Numbered from the stretch's first letter, positions 1 to 8,845 are shown. The stretch is 64,000 nt of DNA from Rhodobacteraceae bacterium UBA6236 (GCA_002440945.1 DJWG01000032.1:43281-107280); one strand, 5' to 3'. The notes: generated from the letters alone by a model not told the origin. Program-made: numbers and translations.

Positions 1-875
1 CGCAGGCTCAGCGTCTCGATCCCCATCAGCGTGTAATGCGCGCCCTGCGGGTTCATGGTCATGCCCAGATCGCGCAGGCCCACGGCGATCGAATGGAAGG
101 TGAAGGCCATCGACCCCAGCGCCGGGTGGAAGGCAAGGCCGTGATAGGCGGGCTCGGGTTCCGAAAGCGAAGGGAACTTGCCCGATTTCGACCAGTCGAA
201 CTTGCCGCTGTCCACGACGATGCCGCCGGTGACGGTGCCATTGCCGGTCAGGAACTTCGTCGCCGAATGGACGACCAGCGTCGCGCCCAGCTCGATCGGG
301 CGGCAGAGGTAGGGGCTGGCCAGCGTATTGTCGACGATCAGCGGCAGGCCCACCTTGTCGGCCACCTTCGCCACCGCCGGAATGTCGGTGATGTAGCCGC
401 CGGGGTTCGAGATCGATTCACAGAAGATCGCGCGGGTGTCGTCATCGACCGCCGCCTCAAGCGCCGCCAGATCGTCGAAATCGACGAACCTGGTCGTCCA
501 GCCGAAGCGCTTGATCGATTGGCCGAGCTGCGTGATCGTGCCGCCGTAAAGCCGGGTCGAGGCGACGATGTTCTTGCCCGGTCCCATCAGCGGGAACAGC
601 GCCATGATCTGCGCCGCATGGCCAGACGAACAGCAGATCGCGCCCGCGCCGCCTTCCAGCGCCGCGACCCGTTCGGCCAGCGCCTGCACCGTGGGGTTCG
701 TCAGGCGCGAATAGATGTAGCCAACCTCTTGCAGATTGAAGAGCCGCGCCGCGTGGTCGGCATCCTTGAAGACGTAAGCCGTGGTCTGGTAGATCGGCAC
801 CTGACGCGCGCCGGTCGCCGGATCGGGCGAAGCGCCTGCGTGGATGGTCAGCGTGTCGAAGGAATATTGGGTCAT
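1..875 (-). CDS. metY: O-acetylhomoserine sulfhydrylase (partial)
   Basis: PLP enzyme of the Cys/Met metabolism family. It makes homocysteine from O-acetylhomoserine and sulfide in the cytoplasm. The visible 291 residues start MTQYSFDTLTIHAGA and include the SSGHAAQ segment near residue 80 and the PLP-lysine motif HSATKFLTGNG near residue 210. The C-terminal third lies beyond the left edge. The ATG at 875 follows an AGGGGGG Shine-Dalgarno sequence. It is divergent from uup, with about 170 bp between the two starts. I looked there for a SAM-II type riboswitch and saw none. The family call is firm; OAH rather than OSH as substrate is inferred from the type. Confidence 0.88.
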   Translation of the reverse strand, partial: MTQYSFDTLTIHAGASPDPATGARQVPIYQTTAYVFKDADHAARLFNLQEVGYIYSRLTNPTVQALAERVAALEGGAGAICCSSGHAAQIMALFPLMGPGKNIVASTRLYGGTITQLGQSIKRFGWTTRFVDFDDLAALEAAVDDDTRAIFCESISNPGGYITDIPAVAKVADKVGLPLIVDNTLASPYLCRPIELGATLVVHSATKFLTGNGTVTGGIVVDSGKFDWSKSGKFPSLSEPEPAYHGLAFHPALGSMAFTFHSIAVGLRDLGMTMNPQGAHYTLMGIETLSL

Positions 876-1042
876 CGCGTGGTCCCCCCTTGATGTTGCG
901 GGCGAACCCTAGCCAATGCGCGCGCGCCATACAACGCCCGGCGCGACGCGCGCGGAAGGCGCTTCGGACTGCCCTTGGACCGCATCACAGGCCGGGCGCG
1001 GCGGTTGACGTCCGTCGCCGGCTTCTCTACCTCGGCGCCATC

Positions 1043-2851
1043 ATGGCACGCGCACCCCTTCTTCAGCTTTCCGGCATCTCGCTGACCTTCGGCGGCACCC
1101 CGGTTTTCGACAACCTTGACCTGACGGTGCAACCCGGCGACCGGGTGGCGCTGGTGGGCCGCAACGGGTCTGGCAAGTCCACCCTGATGAAGGTCATGGC
1201 CGGTCTGGTCGAGGCCGACGCCGGCACCCGCGTCGTGCCGCCCGGCGTGACCGTCGGCTATATGGAGCAGGAACCGGATCTGACCGGCTTTGCCACCTTG
1301 GGCGATTTCGCCGCGCAGCACCTGCCCGAGGGCGAGGCTTACCGCCTGTCGGTCGTGGCCGAGGGGCTGAAGTTCAACCCCGACACGCCCGTCGCCTCCG
1401 CCTCGGGCGGGGAACGGCGGCGGGCGGCGTTGGCCAAGCTTCTGGCCGAGGCGCCGGAACTCATGCTGCTGGATGAACCGACCAACCACCTTGATATTCA
1501 AGCCATCGGCTGGCTCGAGGCCGAGCTGAAGGACACCCGCGCCGCTTTCGTCCTGATCTCGCACGACCGCGCCTTCCTGCGCGCGCTGACCCGCGCGACG
1601 CTCTGGATCGACCGGGGGCAGGTCCGGCGGCAGGAACGTGGCTTCGAGGCCTTCGAGGACTGGCGCGAAACCACCTGGGCCGAGGAAGACGAGGCGCGCC
1701 ACAAGCTGGAACGCAAGATCAAGGCCGAGGCGAAATGGGCGGTCGAAGGCATTTCGGCACGGCGGAAGCGCAACCAGGGCCGGGTGCGCGCGCTGGCCGC
1801 GCTCAGGGCGGAACGCGCGTCCATGATCCGCCGGCAGGGCACGGCGGCGATGGAGTTCGACGCGGGCCCCACATCGGGCAAGCTGGTGATCGAAGCCAAA
1901 GGGATTTCAAAGGCTTTCGGGGACAAGATCATCCTGAAACCCTTCGATCTGCGGGTGCTGCGCGGCGACCGGATCGCCTTTGTCGGCCCGAACGGCGTTG
2001 GCAAGACCACGCTCCTGAAGATGCTGACCGGCGAGGTGGCCCCCGATATCGGCAGCGTCAAGCACGGCACCAATCTGGAAATTGCGGTCTTCGATCAGGC
2101 GCGCGCGACCCTCGATCTGTCGATGTCGCTTTGGGACGGGCTGGTGAACGACCCGGACATGGCGGTGTCCGGCAGGTCGGATCAGGTCATGGTGCGCGGC
2201 ACGCCGAAACACGTCGTGGCCTATCTCAAGGATTTCCTCTTCGACGAAGCCCAGGCCCGCGCCCCCATCGGGTCGCTGTCGGGGGGCGAACGCGCGCGGC
2301 TTCTCTTGGCGCGGATCATGGCGAAGCCGTCGAACCTGCTGATCCTCGACGAGCCGACGAACGATCTGGATGTTGAAACGCTCGACCTGCTGCAAGACCT
2401 GCTGGGCGATTACGACGGCACCGTGCTGCTGGTCAGCCACGACCGCGATTTCATCGACCGCGTGGCGACGACCACCGTTGCGCTGGAAGGTGAGGGCCGC
2501 GCCACGGTCTACGCGGGCGGCTGGAGCGACTATCAGGCGCAAAAACCCGTTGAGGCAGAGACGCGCCCCGCAGCCAGCGCCACGCCGAAGCCGCAGATGA
2601 CGCAAGGCGCGAAGAAACCCGCGCAGGGGCTTACGTTCACGGAAAAACACCGGCTTGAGGCGCTGCCGAGCGTCATCGAAAAGCTGGAAGCGGAAATCGC
2701 GAAACTGACCGATTTCCTGTCGGCGCCAGACCTTTTTTCGACCGCGCCCGAAAAGTTCCGCAAGGCTTCCGAAGGTCTGGCCGAACGTCAGGCGGCACTG
2801 GCGGCGGCCGAGGAAGAATGGCTGACGCTGGAAGAAAAGGCCTCTGCCTGA
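1043..2851 (+). CDS. uup: ABC-F family ATPase, Uup type
   Basis: Soluble tandem ABC ATPase of 602 residues with no membrane domain. The first nucleotide-binding domain has Walker A GRNGSGKST (about residues 39-47), signature SGGERRR and Walker B LLDEPTNHLD. The second has GPNGVGKTT, LSGGERAR and LILDEPTNDLD. A charged coiled-coil tail from about residue 545 is typical of Uup rather than EttA. ABC-F proteins act on the ribosome, and Uup also affects transposon excision and replication intermediates. The frame stays open 51 codons upstream, but the domain starts at MARAPLLQLSGI, so the ATG at 1043 is chosen. Exact subfamily is inferred from the tail. Confidence 0.88.
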   Translation: MARAPLLQLSGISLTFGGTPVFDNLDLTVQPGDRVALVGRNGSGKSTLMKVMAGLVEADAGTRVVPPGVTVGYMEQEPDLTGFATLGDFAAQHLPEGEAYRLSVVAEGLKFNPDTPVASASGGERRRAALAKLLAEAPELMLLDEPTNHLDIQAIGWLEAELKDTRAAFVLISHDRAFLRALTRATLWIDRGQVRRQERGFEAFEDWRETTWAEEDEARHKLERKIKAEAKWAVEGISARRKRNQGRVRALAALRAERASMIRRQGTAAMEFDAGPTSGKLVIEAKGISKAFGDKIILKPFDLRVLRGDRIAFVGPNGVGKTTLLKMLTGEVAPDIGSVKHGTNLEIAVFDQARATLDLSMSLWDGLVNDPDMAVSGRSDQVMVRGTPKHVVAYLKDFLFDEAQARAPIGSLSGGERARLLLARIMAKPSNLLILDEPTNDLDVETLDLLQDLLGDYDGTVLLVSHDRDFIDRVATTTVALEGEGRATVYAGGWSDYQAQKPVEAETRPAASATPKPQMTQGAKKPAQGLTFTEKHRLEALPSVIEKLEAEIAKLTDFLSAPDLFSTAPEKFRKASEGLAERQAALAAAEEEWLTLEEKASA

Positions 2852-2912
2852 CCAGCCCAGCTACAGAACCGGGCGCAAAAAATGCGCCCGGTGCCGGTCT
2901 TTCAGTCGCCGA

Positions 2913-5009
2913 TCAGCCGCGGCGGCGGCGGCGGCCGCCATCCGACCCACCCGAACCGGCAGTGTTGAAGCTGACGTCGGGCAGGCTGACAAGGCCGCTC
3001 AGGTTCGGGAAGGGCGCCGTGGCGTGCGGAATGGCGTTCGCCGCGACGAAATGTTCCTGGAAGCGCGGCTCGATCGCGGTCTCGACCTTGTGGATGCGGG
3101 CGACCTCGGCCTCGATGGCGGCGCGGGCGCCGATGTTGCACAGCGCGATCCGCGCCCCGGTTCCGGCGGCGTTCCCGGCAGAGGTCACCTTTTCCAGCGG
3201 GCAATCGGGAATCATCCCCAGCACCATCGCGTGCTTGGGCGAGATATGGGCCCCGAAGGCGCCGGCCAGCACGATCCGGTCGACATGATCGGCGCCAAGT
3301 TCGTCCATCAGCAGTTGCGCGCCGGCATAAAGCGCCGATTTCGCCAATTGGATCGCCCGGATATCGCCTTGGGTGACGCTGATCCGCGGCCCGCCCGAAT
3401 CGCGCCCGTCGTAAAGCACATAGGCATTGGTGCGGCCCGTAGGCACGCAGCGCGTCGTGCCGGTCTGGTCGGCCGAGCCGATCAGCCCGCCCGCATCGAC
3501 CAACCCGGCCATCCGCATTTCGGCCACGACCTCGATGATGCCCGATCCGCAGATGCCGGTGATGCCGGTCTGCTTGGTCGCCTCGGCAAAGGCCGGATCG
3601 TCGGACCAGATGTCGCTGCCAATGACGCGGAAGCGCGGTTCCTTCGTCACCGGGTTGATCTCGACCCGTTCGATGGCGCCGGGGGCGGCGCGTTGGCCGG
3701 AACTGATCTGCGCGCCTTCAAACGCGGGGCCGGTGGGCGAGGAACAAGCCAGAACCCGGTCCTTGTTGCCCAGAAGGATTTCGGCATTGGTGCCAACATC
3801 GACAATCAGGACCAGATCTTCAGACTTGTTCGGTTCTTCCGACAATGCCACGGCGGCGCAGTCCGCCCCGACATGGCCCGCGATGCAGGGAAGGATATAG
3901 ACGCGGGCCTGGGCGTTGATCGCCGTCAGGTCCAGATCGCGCGCGGCAATCGACAGGCTTTCCGAGGTTGCCAGCGCAAAGGGCGCCTGGCCCAGCTCGA
4001 CCGGGTCGATGCCCAGGAGCAGGTGGTGCATGACCGGGTTCATCACGACGACCGTCTCGACGATCCGCGTGGCGTCGATCCCGGCTTCCGTGGCGATGCT
4101 GCCCGCAAGGGTGTTGATCGCCTGCCGCACGGCCTGCGTCATCTCGACATCGCCGCCAGGGTTCATCATCGCATAGCTCACGCGGCTCATCAGGTCTTCG
4201 CCAAAGCGGATCTGCGGGTTCATGAGGCCCGAGGACGCCAGCACCGACCCGTCCGACAGGTCGCACAGATGCGCCGCGATGGTGGTGGAGCCAAGGTCGA
4301 TCGCCAGCCCGTAAAGCGGGCCTTCGAAATAGCCGGGCCAGAGGTCGATCAGCCGCGCCTGCCCGTGGTGGTCGCGGTGGACGGCGGCGGTGATCTTCCA
4401 TTCGCCCTTCCTGAGCACGCCTTGCAGGCGGCGCAGAAGCGGCAGTTCGGCCCCGAGCCCCTCGATCTGCCACTGGTCCTTCAGGGCCAGGGCCAGCCGC
4501 TGGAAATCGCCCGAAGGCTCGTGCATGTCGGGTTCCGTCACCTCGACGTAGTAAAGGTGGGTGGCGGGGTCCATGGTGATGTCGCGCACGGTGGCCGATT
4601 TGCGGATCACCTGCTTGTGGACCTGGCTTTCCGGCGGCACGTCGATGACGACATCGCCCATGATCTTGGCCTGGCAGCCCAGACGCCGCCCGTCGATCAG
4701 CCCGCGGATGCGCTTGTAGCGGTCCTCGACCGCGTTCCATTCGCTCAGCGCATCGGGGGCGACATGGACGCCATGCTTGGCAAAATCGCCGTAGCCGGGC
4801 GTGATCTGGCACTTCGAACAGATGCCGCGCCCACCACAGACGCTGTCAAGATCGACGCCCAGCTGGCGCGCCGCGGTCAGGACCGGCGTTCCCGGCGCGA
4901 AATGCCCGCGCTTGCCCGAGGGCGTGAAGATCACCAGCGGCAGGTCTGCCTCGACCGATGCGGCGGGGCTCAGCGTTTCAGGCGAGGCGGTGGAGGGCGA
5001 CTGGGACAT
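2913..5009 (-). CDS. ASKHA-ferredoxin activator of corrinoid proteins
   Basis: 698-residue homologue of RACo/RamA-type reductive activators, which return inactive Co(II) corrinoid to Co(I) using ATP. An N-terminal [2Fe-2S] ferredoxin domain has Cys58, Cys64, Cys67 and Cys112. A linker region follows. The C-terminal ASKHA ATPase half (DUF4445 type) shows AIDLGSTTIAAH near residue 233, IVDVGTNAEILLG and CGSGIIEV. The tail ends in an Arg/Gly-rich stretch, GGSDGGRRRRRG. It lies in the same direction as the methyltransferase upstream but is separated from it by 285 bp, unlike the tight spacing elsewhere in the block. No corrinoid protein is adjacent, so its client must be encoded elsewhere. Confidence 0.85.
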   Translation of the reverse strand: MSQSPSTASPETLSPAASVEADLPLVIFTPSGKRGHFAPGTPVLTAARQLGVDLDSVCGGRGICSKCQITPGYGDFAKHGVHVAPDALSEWNAVEDRYKRIRGLIDGRRLGCQAKIMGDVVIDVPPESQVHKQVIRKSATVRDITMDPATHLYYVEVTEPDMHEPSGDFQRLALALKDQWQIEGLGAELPLLRRLQGVLRKGEWKITAAVHRDHHGQARLIDLWPGYFEGPLYGLAIDLGSTTIAAHLCDLSDGSVLASSGLMNPQIRFGEDLMSRVSYAMMNPGGDVEMTQAVRQAINTLAGSIATEAGIDATRIVETVVVMNPVMHHLLLGIDPVELGQAPFALATSESLSIAARDLDLTAINAQARVYILPCIAGHVGADCAAVALSEEPNKSEDLVLIVDVGTNAEILLGNKDRVLACSSPTGPAFEGAQISSGQRAAPGAIERVEINPVTKEPRFRVIGSDIWSDDPAFAEATKQTGITGICGSGIIEVVAEMRMAGLVDAGGLIGSADQTGTTRCVPTGRTNAYVLYDGRDSGGPRISVTQGDIRAIQLAKSALYAGAQLLMDELGADHVDRIVLAGAFGAHISPKHAMVLGMIPDCPLEKVTSAGNAAGTGARIALCNIGARAAIEAEVARIHKVETAIEPRFQEHFVAANAIPHATAPFPNLSGLVSLPDVSFNTAGSGGSDGGRRRRRG

Positions 5010-5294
5010 GGCTATCTCGTGTCAGAAGGGTCTGGCCCGGACCGGGGGCACCGGTCGCTGGCTTGGAAAAAGCGTGAGACAGGTGATGGACGATTACCGG
5101 ACGCGCGCGGCCGGGACAGCCGCTCGGATCCTTTGGCATCTGGTCTTTTCCTGTCGCAGGCGAAGGATAGCGGGGCCGGGGCGATCTGCAATGCCCGCGA
5201 GCGGCGGATGGAGGAACGGATGCGTCAGCGGCACGGCTGACATGCCGATGCCCCGGCGTGGACCGGGGCATCGGAAGTCCTGTCAAAGGGTCGT
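5010..5294. other. Gene-free gap with hairpin inside corrinoid block
   Basis: No convincing gene in 285 bp. It holds a perfect 12-bp hairpin, CCGATGCCCCGG / CCGGGGCATCGG, at 5245-5274 with a 6-nt loop just after the upstream gene's stop and no T-run. On the minus strand a B12-box-like string AAGCCAGCGACCGGTGCC lies at 5047-5064, about 40 nt before the activator's start. The other conserved parts of a cobalamin riboswitch were not found, so this is only a lead. Confidence 0.4.
5245..5274 (-). terminator. 12-bp perfect hairpin after methyltransferase gene
   Basis: Inverted repeat of 12-nt arms around a 6-nt loop, 21 nt beyond the stop of the minus-strand gene ending at 5295. There is no T-tract, so it may be a weak terminator, an mRNA-stabilising stem or a processing site. 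Confidence 0.45.
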
Positions 5295-6275
5295 TCAGCC
5301 CCGCGCGCGGCGTCCGCCCCGGCGGCCCGAGGTCGCCGAGGACGCCGCGGCGCTGGCTTCCGAGAAGGTCGCGCCGGCTTCCACGGCCTCGATCACCTTG
5401 GCGAACCGGATCCATTCGCCGCCGTTCGAGTCGTGGTTCATCAGGAAGTTCGCGGCGCGGATCGCCTCCATCTCGACCTGGCGGACCGGGTTCATGATGG
5501 CGCTGGTCATGCCGGCGCAGATCGCCATCGGCAGGAAGGCCGCGTTGATCCCGTGGCGATGCGGCATCCCGAAGCTGATGTTCGACGCGCCGCAGGTGGT
5601 GTTGACGCCCAGTTCTTCCCGCAGGCGGCGGACCAGCGCGAAGACCTGCTGGCCGGCGGTCGCCATCGCGCCGATCGGCATGACCAGCGGATCGACCACG
5701 ATGTCATGGGCGGGGATGCCGAAATCGGCGGCGCGTTCGACGATCTTTTTCGCCACGGCGAAACGGACATCGGGATCGGGCGAAATCCCCGTGTCGTCGT
5801 TCGAGATGGCGACGACCGGCACGTTGTATTTCTTGACCAGCGGCAGAACCAGTTCCAGCCGCTCTTCCTCGCCAGTGACCGAGTTCAGAAGCGGACGGCC
5901 CTCGCAGGCCGACAGGCCCGCTTCCAGCGCGGCCGGAACCGAACTGTCGATGCACAGCGGCACGTCGACGGTCTGCTGCACGATCTCGATCAGCTGCTTC
6001 ATCAGGGTCGGTTCGACGAAGTTGTTGTCGGCGTAACGCGGGTCTTCGGCCATCTTGTTGGTGAAGACCGCGCCCGAGTTGATGTCGAGAACCGTGGCCC
6101 CGCAGGCCACCTGTTCCAGCGCGTCCTTGATGACGGTCTCGAAGTTTCCGGCCTCGAGTTCGGCCGCCAGCTTCTTGCGGCCGGTGGGGTTGATGCGTTC
6201 CCCGATCACGCAGAACGGTTCGTCAAAGCCGATGACGACGGTCCTGGTTTTCGATTCGACGACGGTACGGGTCAT
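5295..6275 (-). CDS. methyl-H4folate:corrinoid methyltransferase
   Basis: 326-residue protein of the pterin-binding (dihydropteroate-synthase-like TIM barrel) family, resembling MtvC/AcsE-type enzymes that move methyl groups between H4folate and a corrinoid protein. Visible landmarks are IGERINPTGRKK near residue 25, TVLDINSGAV, LCIDSSVPAALEAGL and GASNISFGMPHR. The C-terminus is extended by [12 protein letters not shown], an Arg/Gly tail like that on the activator. It is followed upstream by the MetF-like gene (50-bp gap), so it likely passes methyl from a corrinoid carrier to H4folate. Direction of transfer is inferred from context. Confidence 0.82.
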   Translation of the reverse strand: MTRTVVESKTRTVVIGFDEPFCVIGERINPTGRKKLAAELEAGNFETVIKDALEQVACGATVLDINSGAVFTNKMAEDPRYADNNFVEPTLMKQLIEIVQQTVDVPLCIDSSVPAALEAGLSACEGRPLLNSVTGEEERLELVLPLVKKYNVPVVAISNDDTGISPDPDVRFAVAKKIVERAADFGIPAHDIVVDPLVMPIGAMATAGQQVFALVRRLREELGVNTTCGASNISFGMPHRHGINAAFLPMAICAGMTSAIMNPVRQVEMEAIRAANFLMNHDSNGGEWIRFAKVIEAVEAGATFSEASAAASSATSGRRGGRRARG

Positions 6276-6325
6276 GTCTGGTCCTGCGTGTTGGATCTGG
6301 TCAATTCGGGCCGGTCTGGCGCGGG

Positions 6326-7243
6326 TTATTTCAGGGCGGGGGCCGCTGCGGCGCCGCCGTGGTCGATGGCCCAGGTGGCATTGGTCTTGATGCCACCAAG
6401 GGGGAAGAAATGCACGGCCTCGATGCCGAAATCCGGGTTTTTGGCCTTGTGCGCCGCGAGCGCCGCCACGACATCCGTCGGCTCGTAGGGCAGAAGCAGC
6501 TTCGTCACGTCCATCGCGCGTTTCTGCAGCACCTTGAGCGAGGGGCCGACGCCGCAGGCGATGGCGAACTTGATCAGCGTCTGCAGCTTCGCGGGGCCGG
6601 CGATGCCGATATGGACGGGGATGCGGATGCCTTCGGCGGCCAGACGGTCGACCCAGGCGATGACCGGCTTGGCGTCAAAGCAGAACTGCGTCGCCAGCGC
6701 CATCCTGGCGTCGGTGCTGTCGGCGAACTTCTGTTTCCAGTGCAGCGCCTCAAGAACGTTGCGGTCCGATCCGTCCGGGTCGATGTCCTTGTTGCCTTCC
6801 GGGTGGCCTGCGACGTGGAGCCGTTCGAAATCGCCAAAAAGGCCGCTTTCGATCAGCTGCATCGAGCTTTCGTATTCACCCACCGGCTTGGCCACGCCAC
6901 CGGCCAGCAGAAGCGCCTGCTTGACGTCGGCTTCGGTCTTGTAGCGGTTGATCCAGTCGGCCAGTTCGGTGCGCGACTTGATGATCCGGGCCGGGAAGTG
7001 CGGCATCGGCTCGTAGCCTTCGCGGCGCAGGCGGGCGGCGGTGGCGACCATCTCTTCGATGGGCGTGCCTTCGATATGGGCGATGTAGACGCGGGTGCCG
7101 GCGGGAAGGAGTTTGCGGAAATCCTCGACGTTGGCGGCGGTGCGCGGCATCACCTCGATCGAATAGCCCTTCAGGAAGGCTTCGATTTCGGCCGCGTTGC
7201 CGGCGGCTGCGGGGTCGTCACGTCTGAATTTCAACAGCGCCAT
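6326..7243 (-). CDS. MetF-like methylenetetrahydrofolate reductase
   Basis: 305-residue flavoprotein-type TIM barrel related to MetF, which interconverts methyl-H4F and methylene-H4F. The catalytic Glu region reads YSIEVMPRT (FEFFPPRT in E. coli) and the folate-contacting Gln is kept in TQFCFDAKPV (TQFFFD in E. coli). The LRGD motif, whose Asp sits by the FAD in E. coli MetF, reads LAGG here. Placed between a methyl-H4F:corrinoid methyltransferase and a PF13769-type gene, it is best read as a dedicated catabolic enzyme oxidising methyl-H4F rather than the biosynthetic MetF. That direction is an inference. Confidence 0.78.
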   Translation of the reverse strand: MALLKFRRDDPAAAGNAAEIEAFLKGYSIEVMPRTAANVEDFRKLLPAGTRVYIAHIEGTPIEEMVATAARLRREGYEPMPHFPARIIKSRTELADWINRYKTEADVKQALLLAGGVAKPVGEYESSMQLIESGLFGDFERLHVAGHPEGNKDIDPDGSDRNVLEALHWKQKFADSTDARMALATQFCFDAKPVIAWVDRLAAEGIRIPVHIGIAGPAKLQTLIKFAIACGVGPSLKVLQKRAMDVTKLLLPYEPTDVVAALAAHKAKNPDFGIEAVHFFPLGGIKTNATWAIDHGGAAAAPALK

Positions 7244-7278
7244 GTCGGGAACTCCGGGTTGGGGGTGCAGGGGCGGGG

Positions 7279-7587
7279 TCAGCCTTTCGGCGTGTTCCAG
7301 CCGTCGTTTTCAATCAGTGTCTTGATCCGCGCCGTGTCGTATTCGGCGATGATCCGGGCCGCTTCGGCATCCGCCACGGCGGCATCTTCGCCCGTCAGCT
7401 CGTAGGGCGCGGCCTTGCGCCATTCGGCCAGATAGGCGTCCGTCTCGCGTGCGCCGACCTTCATGGCGCAACGGTCGATGGCCTGTTCGAAGCGTTCGGG
7501 CAGCTGCCGTTTCACGCCCCGGCGCCCCTTGCCCACGATGACTTGGGCGGGAATGTCGCGCCAGTAGACGATGATCACTTCTGCCAT
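7279..7587 (-). CDS. small PF13769-type 'virulence factor' protein
   Basis: 102 residues, starting MAEVIIVYWRDIPAQVIVGKG, with the YWRDIPAQV segment typical of the family named 'Virulence_fact' in Pfam; the name gives no real function. No membrane segment or cysteine pair; Arg/Lys-rich near residues 18-27. It is the first gene of the minus-strand corrinoid/folate block, 35 bp before the MetF-like gene, with an AGGAG Shine-Dalgarno before ATG 7587. Its constant company suggests a partner or assembly factor for the methyl-H4F enzyme, but nothing in the sequence proves that. Confidence 0.7.
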   Translation of the reverse strand: MAEVIIVYWRDIPAQVIVGKGRRGVKRQLPERFEQAIDRCAMKVGARETDAYLAEWRKAAPYELTGEDAAVADAEAARIIAEYDTARIKTLIENDGWNTPKG

Positions 7588-7893
7588 GTCGACTCCTGTT
7601 TCTCGGGTTCCGTTTACGTCGCTTTCCGGCGCTGCCGATGACGGTTTTCGACATTCTGCGGGGATCTTGCGACAGGCCCCGTTCTAGTTTGTCCAAGCGC
7701 CGGGGTCACGGGGCAGGGCGGCCCAAAATTCTCATGATCTTGATGAACGAAAGCCGGCCTTCGCAGGGCGGGCTTGCCAGTCTCCGCACAGGATTTGTGC
7801 GGATGCGTCGGCTTGTCGCAGCCCGCATCTGCCCCGACATTGGGGCCAGAGGGGCGCGGGCCGGAACCCGCGTCCGACACAGGAACCGAATTC
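7588..7893. promoter_or_regulatory. divergent intergenic region, 306 bp
   Basis: Separates the minus-strand corrinoid/folate block from the plus-strand pirin gene, so it must hold both promoters. I saw no coding potential, no strong palindrome and no sigma-70 pair good enough to call. Confidence 0.4.
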
Positions 7894-8832
7894 ATGAGCT
7901 GGAACCCCGCCCTGACGCCGCATATGCCCGATCCGACCAACCCCGATGCGATCGAGACTCTGATCGTCCCGCGGTCGCGCGACCTTGGCGGCTTCGAAGT
8001 GCGGCGCGCGCTGCCCGCGCCAAAGCGCCAGATGGTCGGCCCCTTCATCTTCTTCGATCAGATGGGCCCGGCCGAGTTCCTGACCGGGCAGGGGATCGAC
8101 GTTCGACCGCATCCCCATATCGGGCTGGGCACCGTCACCTACCTGTTCCAGGGCCATTTCCACCACCGCGACAGCATCGGCACCGATCAGGTGATCCTGC
8201 CCGGCGCGGTCAACTGGATGGTGGCGGGCAAGGGCGTCACCCATTCCGAACGCACCGACAGCACTGCCCGGCAGGGGCCGCACAGCCTGTTCGGCATCCA
8301 GACCTGGATGGCGCTGCCCGAGGCGGCAGAGGATCGCGCGCCGATGTTCGAACACCACGGCGCGGCCAGCCTTCCCGAAATCGAGGCCGAGGGTGTGAAA
8401 CTGCGCCTGATCCTTGGCACCGCCTACGGCGAAAAGGCCCCGGCGACGCTTTTTTCCGATACGTTCTACGCCGATGTGGCGCTGGCGCCTGGCGCGCGCT
8501 TTCCCATGCCCGACGACCATGAGGATCGCGGCATCTATGTGATCGACGGTTCCGTCCAGATCGCGGGCCAGAATTTCGACACCGGGCGGATGATGGTCCT
8601 GCGCCCCGGCGATCCGGTGACGGTCGCCGCCGGCCCGACGGGCGCGCGATTGATGATCCTTGGCGGCGCCACGATGGGCGGGCCGCGCTATGTCTGGTGG
8701 AACTTCGTGGCCTCGTCCCGCGAACGGATCGAGCACGCGAAAGAGGAATGGGCGCGCGGCGCCTGGGGCGAGGGGCTGTTTTCGCTGCCGAAGGGCGACA
8801 CCGACGAATTCATTCCGCTTCCGCCACGCTAG
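7894..8832 (+). CDS. pirin family protein
   Basis: 312-residue bicupin. The N-terminal cupin carries the Fe-binding signature RPHPHIGLGTVTYLF followed by HRDSIG, and the downstream MVAGKGVTHSER segment supplies the further metal ligand region. The second half matches the pirin C-terminal cupin (YVIDGSVQIAG, LMILGGATMG). Pirins are non-haem iron proteins with reported quercetinase or redox-sensor roles; the actual substrate is unknown. The ATG at 7894 follows AGGA by about 9 nt. The frame is open upstream, but the pirin domain begins shortly after MSWNPALTPH. Confidence 0.85.
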   Translation: MSWNPALTPHMPDPTNPDAIETLIVPRSRDLGGFEVRRALPAPKRQMVGPFIFFDQMGPAEFLTGQGIDVRPHPHIGLGTVTYLFQGHFHHRDSIGTDQVILPGAVNWMVAGKGVTHSERTDSTARQGPHSLFGIQTWMALPEAAEDRAPMFEHHGAASLPEIEAEGVKLRLILGTAYGEKAPATLFSDTFYADVALAPGARFPMPDDHEDRGIYVIDGSVQIAGQNFDTGRMMVLRPGDPVTVAAGPTGARLMILGGATMGGPRYVWWNFVASSRERIEHAKEEWARGAWGEGLFSLPKGDTDEFIPLPPR

Positions 8833-8845
8833 CGTGCGGAAGGGA

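Noticed and set aside
876..1042. SAM-II type riboswitch upstream of metY
   Set aside because: The characteristic pseudoknot sequence elements were not found in the 167-bp region.
3024..5240. 738-codon plus-strand frame over the corrinoid activator
   Set aside because: Shadow of a gene with ferredoxin cysteines and ASKHA motifs on the minus strand.
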